Shown here: piece by piece, positions 42,337 through 50,868 of the stretch
Layout: each line of letters opens with the position of its first letter
Numbering within the stretch: position 1 is the first letter of the stretch
Source: Vibrio atypicus
Lineage (GTDB): Bacteria; Pseudomonadota; Gammaproteobacteria; Enterobacterales; Vibrionaceae
Reading direction: 5' to 3'
Length of the DNA: 64,000 nt
Assembly: GCF_009811315.1 (NCBI RefSeq)
Contig: NZ_BLID01000007.1
Location: 186,001 to 250,000 of the forward strand
Notes under the pieces: model-generated
Database searches by the model: none
What the model was told of the DNA's origin: nothing
The model's input: the letters and a program-made list of their open reading frames with translations, nothing else
Translations under genes and position numbers: made by a program

Positions 42337-44583
42337 ATGCTTTCTCAACTAAGGGAAATAGTTGAACAGGTTTCCAAAGTCGAAGATGTGCATCAGGCTT
42401 TGGATATCTTGGTTAAGCAGACATGCAGTGCGATGAACACTGAATGTTGTACTGTCTATCTTGCTAATGAAGAGATGCAGCGCTTGGAGTTGATGGCGAC
42501 TCAGGGGCTGCGTTTTAAAGGCGATAAAATTCGCATTGGCTTTAACGAAGGTCTTGTTGGCCTCGTTAAACGTAGTGCAGAGCCGCTAAACGTGGCTGAA
42601 GCTTCTAAGCACCCTAGCTTTAAGTATTTCTCAGAGCTAGGTGAGGAGGTGTATCAGAGCTTTCTTGGTACACCTATTATCTATCGTAAGAAAGTGCTTG
42701 GTGTTCTTGTTGTCCAGCAAAAAGCCCCTCGTCAATTCGATGAAGTCGAAGAGTCATTTCTCGTCACGCTCGCTGCTCAGTTAGCGGTTCTAATCGCGCA
42801 TGCACAAACTCAGGGTTTATGGCGTCTAGAAAAGAAACAACTGGCGGTTCGTGGTGTTCCTGCTTCTACTGGGGTTGCAATCGGTGAGTTCTGGTTAGAC
42901 GACACTCAGCCTGAGCTCTCAGAGGTTTATCCTGCCTCCACCCTAAGTATTGAGCGTGAGCAAGAGTTGCTGCTTTTAGCTATTGAAGCGGCGCTAAGTG
43001 ATTTTCGTCGAATGCGTAAGAAGCTCGACAGCGAAATCAATAAAGATGCATTGGCTATCTTCGACTTGTTCACTCACTTACTCAACGATCCTATGTTGCG
43101 TAAAGATCTTAAAGCGCAGATTCAAAAGGGTGATCGTGCTGACTGGGCGCTTAGACAAGTGGTTGAGAGTTATTCCAATCGCTTTGCTCGTATGTCGGAT
43201 GTCTACTTGCGTGAAAGAGCACAAGATATCCGTGAATTAGGTCAGCGCCTGCTTTACTTTCTCCACAATACTGAAAAAGAACAGCCATCTTTGGACAAGC
43301 CGGTCATTTTAGTTGTGCGCGAGCTTACTGCGACGATTTTAGCTTCTATTCCTAAAGATAAGTTACTTGCGGTGGTTTCACTTGAAGGCGCCGCCAACTC
43401 ACATGCGGCTATTCTTTCTCGGGCATTAGGCATTCCTGCTGTCATGGGCGCGAACGTTAACCTCAATACGATTAGTGGTAAACGTGGTGTGGTTGACGGG
43501 TACAGCGGTAAGATCTTGATATCACCAAGTCGACAGCTTCTGCGTGCCTACAAAGCATTGGCAAATGAAGAGCGTGAATTGTCCACTATGGTCAATCAAC
43601 GTATCTTAGAGCCTGCTTGCACGAGTGATAATCAACGTATTGAGATTATGCTTAATGCAGGCTTAAGTGCTGATGCTAATATCGCGGTGAATCAAGGTGT
43701 TGATGGTGTCGGGTTATACCGAACTGAAATATCGTTTTTACTGCAACACCGCTTCCCATCTGAAGAAGAGCAAACTCAGCAGTATCAAGCGGTACTTAAT
43801 ACTTACCCAGAGAAACGGGTAGTCATGCGTACTTTGGATGTCGGTGGGGATAAAGCACTTCCATATTTGCCAATCGAAGAAGACAACCCGTTTTTAGGTT
43901 GGCGTGGTATTCGTTTTACCTTAGATCATCCTGATATTTTTTTGATGCAAATTCGTGCCATGATGAAAGCGAGTGCGCAGAGTCAGAACTTAAGTATTCT
44001 GTTGCCGATGGTTTCCGGGGCTCAGGAATTAGATGATGCGATAGAGTTGATCGAACGCGCTTATCACGAAGTGGTCGAGCTCGATGAGCGTATTCGTATG
44101 CCGCAAATAGGCGTCATGATTGAAGTCCCATCGATGATCTATTTATTACCGTTGATTGCAGATAAAGTCGACTTTGTCTCGATCGGCACCAACGATTTAA
44201 CTCAATACTTGCTCGCTGTCGACCGCAACAATGCGCGAGTTTCTGATGTCTATGAGTCGATGCATCCATCAGTGATCATGGCCCTCAATCATATTCAACA
44301 AATGTGCCAGCAACTTAATCTTCCGGTATGCATTTGTGGTGAGTTGGCTGGCGATCCAATTGGTGCCTTATTGATGGTTGGTTTAGGTTATCGTAGCTTG
44401 AGTATGAACACTTCAAACGTAGCCAAAGTGAAATATCTGCTGCGACACACGAATAGTGAAGAGCTCAAGCAACTTGCTGACAAAGCCTTGATACAACCTT
44501 ACGGCAACAACATTTATACTATGATGCAAGACTTCTTCGAAGAGAAAGGCTTCTCTGGCTTTATTCGAGCGGGTAAGCGGTAG
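42337..44583 (+). CDS. ptsP: Phosphoenolpyruvate-protein phosphotransferase of the nitrogen PTS (EI-Ntr)
   Basis: First enzyme of the regulatory PTS-Ntr chain: takes phosphate from PEP and passes it to NPr. 748 aa: GAF domain (about 1-165, senses glutamine in E. coli), N-terminal EI domain, phosphohistidine loop GAANSHAAILSRALGIPAVMG, and the C-terminal PEP-binding TIM barrel with GTNDLTQYLLAVDRNN and the CGELAGDP cysteine loop. The Shine-Dalgarno AGAGGA overlaps the end of rppH. In vibrios this system modulates biofilm formation, which fits vpsR being nearby only loosely. Confidence 0.96.
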   Translation: MLSQLREIVEQVSKVEDVHQALDILVKQTCSAMNTECCTVYLANEEMQRLELMATQGLRFKGDKIRIGFNEGLVGLVKRSAEPLNVAEASKHPSFKYFSELGEEVYQSFLGTPIIYRKKVLGVLVVQQKAPRQFDEVEESFLVTLAAQLAVLIAHAQTQGLWRLEKKQLAVRGVPASTGVAIGEFWLDDTQPELSEVYPASTLSIEREQELLLLAIEAALSDFRRMRKKLDSEINKDALAIFDLFTHLLNDPMLRKDLKAQIQKGDRADWALRQVVESYSNRFARMSDVYLRERAQDIRELGQRLLYFLHNTEKEQPSLDKPVILVVRELTATILASIPKDKLLAVVSLEGAANSHAAILSRALGIPAVMGANVNLNTISGKRGVVDGYSGKILISPSRQLLRAYKALANEERELSTMVNQRILEPACTSDNQRIEIMLNAGLSADANIAVNQGVDGVGLYRTEISFLLQHRFPSEEEQTQQYQAVLNTYPEKRVVMRTLDVGGDKALPYLPIEEDNPFLGWRGIRFTLDHPDIFLMQIRAMMKASAQSQNLSILLPMVSGAQELDDAIELIERAYHEVVELDERIRMPQIGVMIEVPSMIYLLPLIADKVDFVSIGTNDLTQYLLAVDRNNARVSDVYESMHPSVIMALNHIQQMCQQLNLPVCICGELAGDPIGALLMVGLGYRSLSMNTSNVAKVKYLLRHTNSEELKQLADKALIQPYGNNIYTMMQDFFEEKGFSGFIRAGKR

Positions 44584-44588
44584 AAATA

Positions 44589-45383
44589 ATGGTGAATTTA
44601 GAGTTTATAGCGCTACTGCTTTTGCTAGGGAGCTTTGTCGGCATAATGGCTGGCTTGCTTGGTATTGGCGGCGGGTTAATTGTTGTTCCAGCGCTGATGT
44701 TTCTGCTGCCGGTGGCAGGCATTGATACAGGGATTAGCATGCAGATTGCTTTGGCTACATCACTTGCATCGATCATTGTGACTTCTGGTTCCTCAGCTTA
44801 TAACCACTTTAAGCTAGGCAATGTTGATATGTTTGTGGTTAAGTGGCTGATGCCCGGTGTGGTTATTGGTGGTTTCCTTGGCGCTAACGTTGCGGAGTGG
44901 ATCCCATCGCAGTATTTGCCTAAAGTGTTCGGCGTTATCGTGCTTTGCCTTGCGATTCAAATGCTGTTTTCTATTCGGGGAAAAAATCAGAGGATAATGC
45001 CAGGTAGTGGCGTAACGATGGCTATTGGTACTGGCATTGGTATGATCTCAAGCCTTGCTGGTATTGGTGGTGGTTCCTTATCGGTTCCATTTCTTAATCG
45101 GCATGGTATTGAAATGCGCAAAGCGGTGGGGTCATCTTCTGTATGTGGCAGCTTTATTGCGATATCAGGGCTTGCAGGCTTTATCCTCCATGGTTATAAC
45201 GTTGAATCGTTGCCCAGTTACAGCCTTGGCTATGTCTATTTGCCTGCGTTGTTTGGTATTGCGTGTACCTCGATGTTAACTACCCGTATCGGTGCAAAAT
45301 GGGCAACAAGATTACCAACCAGTACCTTGAAAAAAATTTTTGCACTGTTTTTAATGTTTGTTGCCGGAACTATGTTGCTGTAA
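44589..45383 (+). CDS. TSUP-family (TauE/SafE) membrane transporter
   Basis: Probable exporter or importer of sulfur-containing or other small organic anions; the substrate cannot be told. 264 aa with about eight TM segments arranged as two repeats, each opening with the glycine motif (LLGIGGGLIVVPALMFL at 25-41; SLAGIGGGSLSVPFLNR at about 156-172). Starts 5 nt after ptsP, so it is in the rppH-ptsP unit, and is 54 bp ahead of lgt. Confidence 0.9.
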   Translation: MVNLEFIALLLLLGSFVGIMAGLLGIGGGLIVVPALMFLLPVAGIDTGISMQIALATSLASIIVTSGSSAYNHFKLGNVDMFVVKWLMPGVVIGGFLGANVAEWIPSQYLPKVFGVIVLCLAIQMLFSIRGKNQRIMPGSGVTMAIGTGIGMISSLAGIGGGSLSVPFLNRHGIEMRKAVGSSSVCGSFIAISGLAGFILHGYNVESLPSYSLGYVYLPALFGIACTSMLTTRIGAKWATRLPTSTLKKIFALFLMFVAGTMLL

Positions 45384-45437
45384 CGTAATCTCATCTATAC
45401 GCTTCATTATTTTCTAAATTTAAAGAGTAATACTCCT

Positions 45438-46259
45438 ATGTCTCAGGGATACCTTTCATTTCCTAATATAGACCCTGTTCTGGTTTCTATTGGACCTCTT
45501 TCAATCCGCTGGTATGGACTAATGTACCTAGTGGGTTTTGCTTTTGCCCTTTGGTTAGCTAATCGACGCGCAGATAAACCAGGCAGCGGCTGGACGCGTG
45601 AACAAGTATCGGATCTGCTGTTTGCCGGTTTCCTTGGTGTGGTCATTGGTGGCCGCGTTGGCTATGTACTGTTTTATAACTTTGACCTGTTTCTTCAAGA
45701 TCCACTTTACTTGTTTAAAGTGTGGACTGGTGGAATGTCGTTCCACGGTGGGTTACTTGGCGTGATCTCTGCGATGTTCTGGTACGCCAAGAAAAACGGT
45801 CGAACGTTTTTTGGTGTGGCCGATTTCATTGCACCGCTTGTACCTTTTGGTTTAGGTATGGGTCGTTTGGGCAACTTCATGAACAGTGAATTATGGGGAC
45901 GAGTGACAGATGTGCCTTGGGCATTTGTCTTCCCTAATGGTGGGCCGCTGCCACGTCACCCATCTCAGCTTTATGAAATGGCTCTGGAAGGGATCGTTCT
46001 ATTCTTTATCCTGAACTGGTTTATCAAGAAGCCGCGTCCGTTAGGTTCTGTATCGGGTCTATTCCTTGCGGGTTACGGAACATTCCGTTTCCTAGTAGAA
46101 TACGTTCGTGAACCTGATGCGCACTTGGGCCTATTTGGTGGGTTTATCTCAATGGGACAAATTCTATCTCTGCCTATGGTGATCGTTGGTGCTCTAATGA
46201 TGGTTTGGGCATACAAGCGCGGCTATTACAAAGATGAATTACCGCAACAAACGAAATAA
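45438..46259 (+). CDS. lgt: Prolipoprotein diacylglyceryl transferase
   Basis: Transfers diacylglycerol from phosphatidylglycerol to the lipobox cysteine, the first step of lipoprotein maturation; lspA, the second, is also in this window. 273 aa, seven TM segments. Lgt signature [14 protein letters not shown], the essential HGG (MSFHGGLLG) and Tyr/Arg residues such as YGLMYLVGF are present. No strong Shine-Dalgarno. Followed by thyA after 9 bp, the common lgt-thyA pairing. Confidence 0.96.
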   Translation: MSQGYLSFPNIDPVLVSIGPLSIRWYGLMYLVGFAFALWLANRRADKPGSGWTREQVSDLLFAGFLGVVIGGRVGYVLFYNFDLFLQDPLYLFKVWTGGMSFHGGLLGVISAMFWYAKKNGRTFFGVADFIAPLVPFGLGMGRLGNFMNSELWGRVTDVPWAFVFPNGGPLPRHPSQLYEMALEGIVLFFILNWFIKKPRPLGSVSGLFLAGYGTFRFLVEYVREPDAHLGLFGGFISMGQILSLPMVIVGALMMVWAYKRGYYKDELPQQTK

Positions 46260-46268
46260 GGAATTGGC

Positions 46269-47120
46269 GTGAAACAGTATTTAGATCTCTGTCAGCGAAT
46301 CGTTGATGAAGGTACGTGGATTGAGAACGAACGTACAGGCAAGCGCTGCTTAACGGTTATTAATGCAGATCTGACGTACGATGTTGGCAACAACCAATTT
46401 CCACTTGTCACAACTCGTAAAAGCTTTTGGAAAGCAGCGGTTGCTGAGCTGCTGGGTTATATCCGTGGTTATGACAATGCGGATGATTTTCGTAAGCTAG
46501 GCACAAAAACCTGGGATGCTAATGCTAACTTAAATGAGGCTTGGCTAAATAATCCTTACCGTAAGGGTGATGATGATATGGGGCGTGTGTACGGTGTACA
46601 AGGCCGTGCTTGGGCGAAACCTGATGGCGGTCATATCGATCAGCTACGTAAGATTGTTGATGATTTAACGCGTGGTGTTGATGACCGTGGTGAAATTCTG
46701 AATTTTTACAACCCGGGTGAATTCCATATGGGATGTTTACGCCCATGTATGTACAGTCATCATTTCTCGCTATTAGGTGATACCCTGTACCTCAATAGTA
46801 CTCAACGTTCATGTGATGTTCCTCTCGGCCTAAACTTCAACATGGTTCAGGTTTACGTGTTCTTAGCGATTATGGCGCAGATCACTGGTAAAAAAGCGGG
46901 TCAGGCATACCATAAGATTGTGAATGCTCACATCTATGAAGATCAGTTAGAGTTGATGCGTGATGTTCAACTGAAACGTGAACCTCTAAATGCACCAACG
47001 TTCCATATTAATCCAGAGATTAAGTCCCTAGAAGATTTAGAAACTTGGGTGACACTAGATGATTTCTGGGTAGAAGGTTACGAGCACCACGATCCAATTC
47101 AGTATCCGTTCTCGGTGTAA
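46269..47120 (+). CDS. thyA: Thymidylate synthase
   Basis: Methylates dUMP to dTMP with methylene-tetrahydrofolate. 283 aa, about 20 longer than E. coli ThyA. The extra length lies around residues 75-110 ([15 protein letters not shown]). Catalytic Cys160 is in [10 protein letters not shown], a variant of the usual LPPCH. The [13 protein letters not shown] nucleotide loop and the C-terminal [10 protein letters not shown] are intact. GTG start behind AAGGA. It closes the rppH-ptsP-TSUP-lgt-thyA run. Confidence 0.96.
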   Translation: MKQYLDLCQRIVDEGTWIENERTGKRCLTVINADLTYDVGNNQFPLVTTRKSFWKAAVAELLGYIRGYDNADDFRKLGTKTWDANANLNEAWLNNPYRKGDDDMGRVYGVQGRAWAKPDGGHIDQLRKIVDDLTRGVDDRGEILNFYNPGEFHMGCLRPCMYSHHFSLLGDTLYLNSTQRSCDVPLGLNFNMVQVYVFLAIMAQITGKKAGQAYHKIVNAHIYEDQLELMRDVQLKREPLNAPTFHINPEIKSLEDLETWVTLDDFWVEGYEHHDPIQYPFSV

Positions 47121-47138
47121 TAACACACTATGATTGAG

Positions 47139-47167
47139 AAAGCCGCCTTAGATAGGGCGGCTTTTTT
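47139..47167 (+). terminator. Terminator of thyA
   Basis: AAAGCCGCC/GGCGGCTTT with an 8-nt loop and T-run. Confidence 0.92.
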
Positions 47168-47172
47168 GCGTC

Positions 47173-47267
47173 CGAAGGAGCGGGCTTCATCTTGAATGAG
47201 ATCACCAATTCCATATTGAGTCATTCCATAGAGTGACGAAGGAGCGAGCAGGGAGTCTCTACTCGCT
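47173..47267. repeat. Degenerate repeat-like segment between thyA and nptA terminators
   Basis: CGAAGGAGCGGGC (47173-47185) recurs as CGAAGGAGCGAGC (47237-47249), and ATTCCATA occurs twice between them. The right end folds AGCGAG/CTCGCT (47243-47267). It is non-coding and looks like a fragment of an interspersed intergenic repeat. Confidence 0.4.
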
Positions 47268-47292
47268 TTTGGTTTCCTTAACCTAAATACGA

Positions 47293-47322
47293 AAAAGCCC
47301 GCTACCTAAGTAGCGGGCTTTT
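47293..47322 (-). terminator. Terminator of nptA
   Basis: AAAAGCCCGCTAC/GTAGCGGGCTTTT with a CTAA loop; T-run on the minus strand. Confidence 0.92.
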
Positions 47323-47343
47323 AAATAAGCGATGGTGTCGGTA

Positions 47344-48489
47344 TTAAGCTGTCAGCGCTAGGATAGAACCTGGCAGTACAAGGAATACCGCAATAAGGTA
47401 ACCAGCGACAACCGCTTTATTTTTAACAGCCATATCAGAAATCATATCAGCTGCTTTTACTGGTAATTCACGTAGGAAAGGAATGCCGAAAATAAAGACG
47501 GTAGACATTACGTTGAATACTAGGTGTACCAGAGCAATTTGTAGTGCGAATACTGCAAACTCACCAGACACTGCTGTTGCTGCAAGTAGTGCTGTAATAC
47601 ACGTACCAATGTTAGCGCCCAAAGTGAATGGGTAAACATCACGTACTTTAAGAACGCCTGAACCAACTAGTGGAACCATTAAGCTTGTTGTCGTTGAAGA
47701 AGACTGAACAAGAACAGTAACAATAGAGCCAGAAGCGATACCGTGTAGAGGACCACGACCAATTGCATTCTTTAGAATTTCACGAGCACGACCAACCATT
47801 AGGCTCTTCATTAGCTTACCCATAACAGTGATAGCTACGAAGATAGTCGCGATACCTAGTACGATAAGCATTACACCACCAATTGTGTCACCAAATGTCG
47901 CTAGAGGCTCTTTAATAGCGCTAACTACTGGTTTAGTAATTGGTTTGATGAAGTTCAGACCTTTCATGCTCATGTCACCTGTTGCAAGCATAGGTGATAC
48001 TAGCCAATGAGAGACTTTTTCAAGGATACCAAACATCATCTCTAGTGGTAGGAAGATCAGTACTGCAAGTAAGTTAAAGAAATCGTGAATGGTTGCACTT
48101 GCAAATGCACGCTTGAACTCTTCTTTACAACGAACGTGACCTAAAGAAACTAGAGTATTTGTTACCGTTGTACCGATATTAGCACCCATAACCATAGGGA
48201 TTGCTGTTTCTACCGGTAAACCGCCAGCCACTAGGCCCACGATAATAGAAGTTACGGTACTAGAAGATTGAATCAGTGCTGTTGCTACCAAGCCAATCAT
48301 AAGACCTGCTACTGGGTGAGAAGCAAATTCAAAAAGTACTTTTGCTTGATCGCCAGTTGCCCATTTAAAACCGCTACCTACCATAGATACAGCTAGAAGT
48401 AGTAGGTATAACATGAACGCCAAGTTAGCCCAGCGTAACCAGCGAGCTGTGCTCGAGATAGGTGCTGCTGCAGTAGTAGCTTGGTTCAT
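47344..48489 (-). CDS. nptA: Sodium-dependent phosphate cotransporter NptA
   Basis: Na+/Pi symporter of the NaPi-II (SLC34) type. 381 aa with two inverted repeats, each carrying the QSSS motif (TALIQSSSTVTSIIVG and TVLVQSSSTTTSLMVP) and the GANIGTT/GANIGTC loops. About eight to ten TM segments. Starts at the ATG at 48489 behind GGAG; a longer in-frame start would read through the promoter. A pho-box promoter lies 60-90 bp upstream. V. cholerae NptA is the close homologue. Convergent with thyA. Confidence 0.95.
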   Translation of the reverse strand: MNQATTAAAPISSTARWLRWANLAFMLYLLLLAVSMVGSGFKWATGDQAKVLFEFASHPVAGLMIGLVATALIQSSSTVTSIIVGLVAGGLPVETAIPMVMGANIGTTVTNTLVSLGHVRCKEEFKRAFASATIHDFFNLLAVLIFLPLEMMFGILEKVSHWLVSPMLATGDMSMKGLNFIKPITKPVVSAIKEPLATFGDTIGGVMLIVLGIATIFVAITVMGKLMKSLMVGRAREILKNAIGRGPLHGIASGSIVTVLVQSSSTTTSLMVPLVGSGVLKVRDVYPFTLGANIGTCITALLAATAVSGEFAVFALQIALVHLVFNVMSTVFIFGIPFLRELPVKAADMISDMAVKNKAVVAGYLIAVFLVLPGSILALTA

Positions 48490-48547
48490 AATTTTTCTCC
48501 GTGGACCGTTAATGTCTTGTTTTGGTCTGTTGTTGAAACTGAGGGCG

Positions 48548-48581
48548 ATGTTAGAGGGGAAATATTTCAGTAATATTACAG
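48548..48581 (-). promoter_or_regulatory. Pho-box promoter of nptA
   Basis: On the minus strand two 11-bp direct repeats, CTGTAATATTA and CTGAAATATTT (48581-48560), form a PhoB box (CTGTAATATTACTGAAAT for the 18-bp core). The core is followed by exactly 10 nt and then TAACAT (48553-48548) as -10. This is the standard layout in which the pho box replaces the -35. The remaining divergent spacer up to nhaR (48582-48899) is AT-rich with no supported ORF. Confidence 0.65.
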
Positions 48582-48899
48582 TTAGATGTAATAAAACTTT
48601 TTTTCTCGGTGAGGTCAAAAAAAAAGCTGTTTGTGAAATTTTACATGTTAGTTAAGTTGTTGATTTGTAATTAATAAATTAGGTGTGAATATGGTCGTGA
48701 AATATGAATTTTTTATGGCAGTTTTCTCATTAAGTAAGACAGGTTTCTCCTCTTTATTACACCGTTTTGTCATATAAGTCGGAACAACTTTCGGTAAAAC
48801 TGTAGCTATTGATTGTATGATTCGTTTTTCTCGAACTATTGTTGTCATTGAATGGTTTTGTTATAACCCTATTCATTCCTAGCATTTCGAGTGACTGAT

Positions 48900-49790
48900 A
48901 TGTCTCATCTTAATTACAACCATCTCTACTACTTTTGGATGGTGTGCAAACAAGGGTCTGTGACCAAAGCGGCAGACGCTTTGTTTTTAACACCACAAAC
49001 GGTAACAGGTCAGATCAAAGCCTTAGAAGATCGAATGGATGGTAAATTAACCAAACGCAATGGACGTAGCATTGAACCTACCGAGTTAGGCCAACTTGTC
49101 TTTAAGTATGCTGACCGTATGTTTGGTTTGAGTTACGAAATGCTAGATATCGTTAATTACAGCCAGCGCTCAAATATTCTGTTTGATGTTGGTGTTGCAG
49201 ATGCTCTTTCTAAGCGCCTAGTCAGCAAGATTTTGATGACGACTGTTCCGTCTGACAACAGCATTCATCTACGTTGTTTTGAGTCGACTCATGAAATGCT
49301 GCTTGAGCAGTTGTCGCAACATAAGCTGGATATGATCTTATCTGATTGCCCAGTGGATTCGAGTCAAAGCCCAGGCCTGTATAGTAAAAAGCTCGGCGAA
49401 TGCAATATGAGTTTCTTTTGTTCTGGCAATGTCGATAAAGTTCAGTTTCCAGCCGTTTTAGAACAAAGAAAGTTACTGATCCCAGGGAGTCGAACAGCAA
49501 TGGGACGTAAGGTGTTGCAATGGTTCGATCGCCAAGGCATTCAACCGAATATTCTCGGTGAGTTTGATGACGTGGCGTTGATGAAGTCTTTTGCTCGCTA
49601 TCATCATGATGTCATTTTCTTAGCACCCTCACTTTATGTGTCTGAGGTAGAAAGCGATTTACCTTTGCAACTGATTGGTCATATTGAAGAGCTCAAAGAA
49701 GAGTATTATGTGATATTTGCCGAGCGAATGATTCAGCATCCTGCTGTAAAAAATGTCTGCGATGCGGATTTTATATCTCTGTTTAAGTAG
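48900..49790 (+). CDS. nhaR: LysR-family transcriptional activator NhaR
   Basis: Na+-responsive activator, in E. coli of nhaA and of pga. 296 aa: N-terminal winged HTH (about 1-65, [25 protein letters not shown] in parts) and a LysR effector domain with near-identical E. coli blocks such as [19 protein letters not shown] (in part) and [20 protein letters not shown]. The ATG at 48900 is preferred (GAGTG 6 nt upstream, conserved [13 protein letters not shown] start); a GTG three codons earlier is possible. No nhaA gene is adjacent, unlike in E. coli. Divergent from nptA. Confidence 0.94.
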   Translation: MSHLNYNHLYYFWMVCKQGSVTKAADALFLTPQTVTGQIKALEDRMDGKLTKRNGRSIEPTELGQLVFKYADRMFGLSYEMLDIVNYSQRSNILFDVGVADALSKRLVSKILMTTVPSDNSIHLRCFESTHEMLLEQLSQHKLDMILSDCPVDSSQSPGLYSKKLGECNMSFFCSGNVDKVQFPAVLEQRKLLIPGSRTAMGRKVLQWFDRQGIQPNILGEFDDVALMKSFARYHHDVIFLAPSLYVSEVESDLPLQLIGHIEELKEEYYVIFAERMIQHPAVKNVCDADFISLFK

Positions 49791-49853
49791 CGTTTTCATT
49801 TATAACAAATAGATTACTTGTTACAAATCGATTAATATTGTCAATATAAAATT

Positions 49854-49915
49854 TTGACATGAGCAATGAAGTCAGTCATACGCGCATTCTGAATCCGATG
49901 TGATCAGACTATGAT
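49854..49915 (+). promoter_or_regulatory. Candidate hlyU promoter elements
   Basis: TTGACA (49854-49859) is a perfect -35 with only a weak CATACG at 17-bp spacing. TATGAT (49910-49915) is a good -10 lacking a good -35. Either could drive hlyU. Confidence 0.3.
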
Positions 49916-49966
49916 GATAGCGTTGCAGATGATTTAGTTGTATTTGGCTTTAAGAGGTTGTGGCCG

Positions 49967-50266
49967 ATGAATTTACAAGAGATGGAGCAAAACTCTGCAA
50001 AAGCGGTTGTATTACTTAAAGCAATGGCTAATGAGAGAAGGCTGCAAATTTTATGCTTGCTACATAATAATGAGTTATCGGTTGGAGAACTTTGCTCGAA
50101 GTTAGAGCTTAGCCAGTCAGCTTTATCACAGCATTTGGCTTGGTTAAGGCGTGATGGCTTAGTCCATACTCGTAAAGAGGCTCAGACCGTTTATTACACT
50201 TTGAGTAGTGAAGAAGTAAAATTGATGATTCAGCTGTTGCACAGTTTGTATTGCAGCGAAGTATAA
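49967..50266 (+). CDS. hlyU: HlyU, ArsR/SmtB-family virulence regulator
   Basis: Winged-helix dimer that activates haemolysin/RTX toxin genes in vibrios, in V. vulnificus by displacing H-NS from rtxA1. 99 aa; recognition helix SQSALSQHLAWLRRDGLV. The metal-binding ELCVCDL of ArsR relatives is replaced (ELSVGELCSKLELS), so it is not a metal sensor. Cys30 is present, the residue reported reactive in V. vulnificus HlyU. It also has Cys43 and Cys96. The ATG at 49967 matches the family start and lies 9 nt after AAGAGG; a TTG nine bases earlier is less likely. Confidence 0.95.
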   Translation: MNLQEMEQNSAKAVVLLKAMANERRLQILCLLHNNELSVGELCSKLELSQSALSQHLAWLRRDGLVHTRKEAQTVYYTLSSEEVKLMIQLLHSLYCSEV

Positions 50267-50270
50267 GAAG

Positions 50271-50291
50271 AGAGGCGAAAGCCTCTTTTTT
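50271..50291 (+). terminator. Terminator of hlyU
   Basis: AGAGGC-GAAA-GCCTCT then T-run. Confidence 0.9.
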
Positions 50292-50312
50292 TGACCCTGA
50301 ATTTCAGATATA

Positions 50313-50338
50313 AAAAAACCGGCCTAAGCCGGTTTTTT
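50313..50338. terminator. Terminator of rpsT (bidirectional)
   Basis: AAAAAACCGGC-CTAA-GCCGGTTTTTT. Confidence 0.93.
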
Positions 50339-50361
50339 CTTCACTGAGAAATCAAATTCTA

Positions 50362-50622
50362 TTAAAGAGCTTTGATTGCTGCAGAGAAGCGAGACTTATG
50401 ACGAGCAGCTTTATTCTTGTGAATAAGGCCTTTAGTCGCCATGCGGTCTAGGATTGGTGTAACTACAGCGAATGCAGCAGTTGCAGCTTCTTTGTCGCCT
50501 GCTTCGATAGCAGCAACAGTTTTCTTCATGTAAGTACGCATCATTGAGCGACGGCTAGCGTTGTGCTGACGACGTTTCTCAGCCTGGATAGCGCGCTTCT
50601 TAGCAGATTTACTATTTGCCAA
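50362..50622 (-). CDS. rpsT: 30S ribosomal protein bS20
   Basis: Primary 16S-binding protein of the small subunit. 86 aa (87 in E. coli), three-helix, highly basic: [21 protein letters not shown] (in part), [24 protein letters not shown]. It starts at a TTG (50622) behind GGGAG, the same rare UUG start that E. coli rpsT uses. In E. coli that codon is needed for translational autoregulation by S20. Divergent from murJ with a 246-bp spacer. Confidence 0.96.
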   Translation of the reverse strand: MANSKSAKKRAIQAEKRRQHNASRRSMMRTYMKKTVAAIEAGDKEAATAAFAVVTPILDRMATKGLIHKNKAARHKSRFSAAIKAL

Positions 50623-50868
50623 GGGTCTAACTCCCAAAAACTTAGTTCAGTGACAATTTAAGGGCGAGGAATATCCCTCATTTGCGCTTAAATGTCAAAT
50701 AATTTGTGCAAAAACCAATCGTGCCAAACAAATTTTGGATTGAAGGGTCTTCACGGTTAAGATGGCGGGGATTCTAACAGTATTTTTTTTTCAATGCTAA
50801 TACTAATCTGCTCCATCTATGACATTCCTGTTGTAAAGTAGAGCAAATTTTTGATTCCCGAGGTAATT

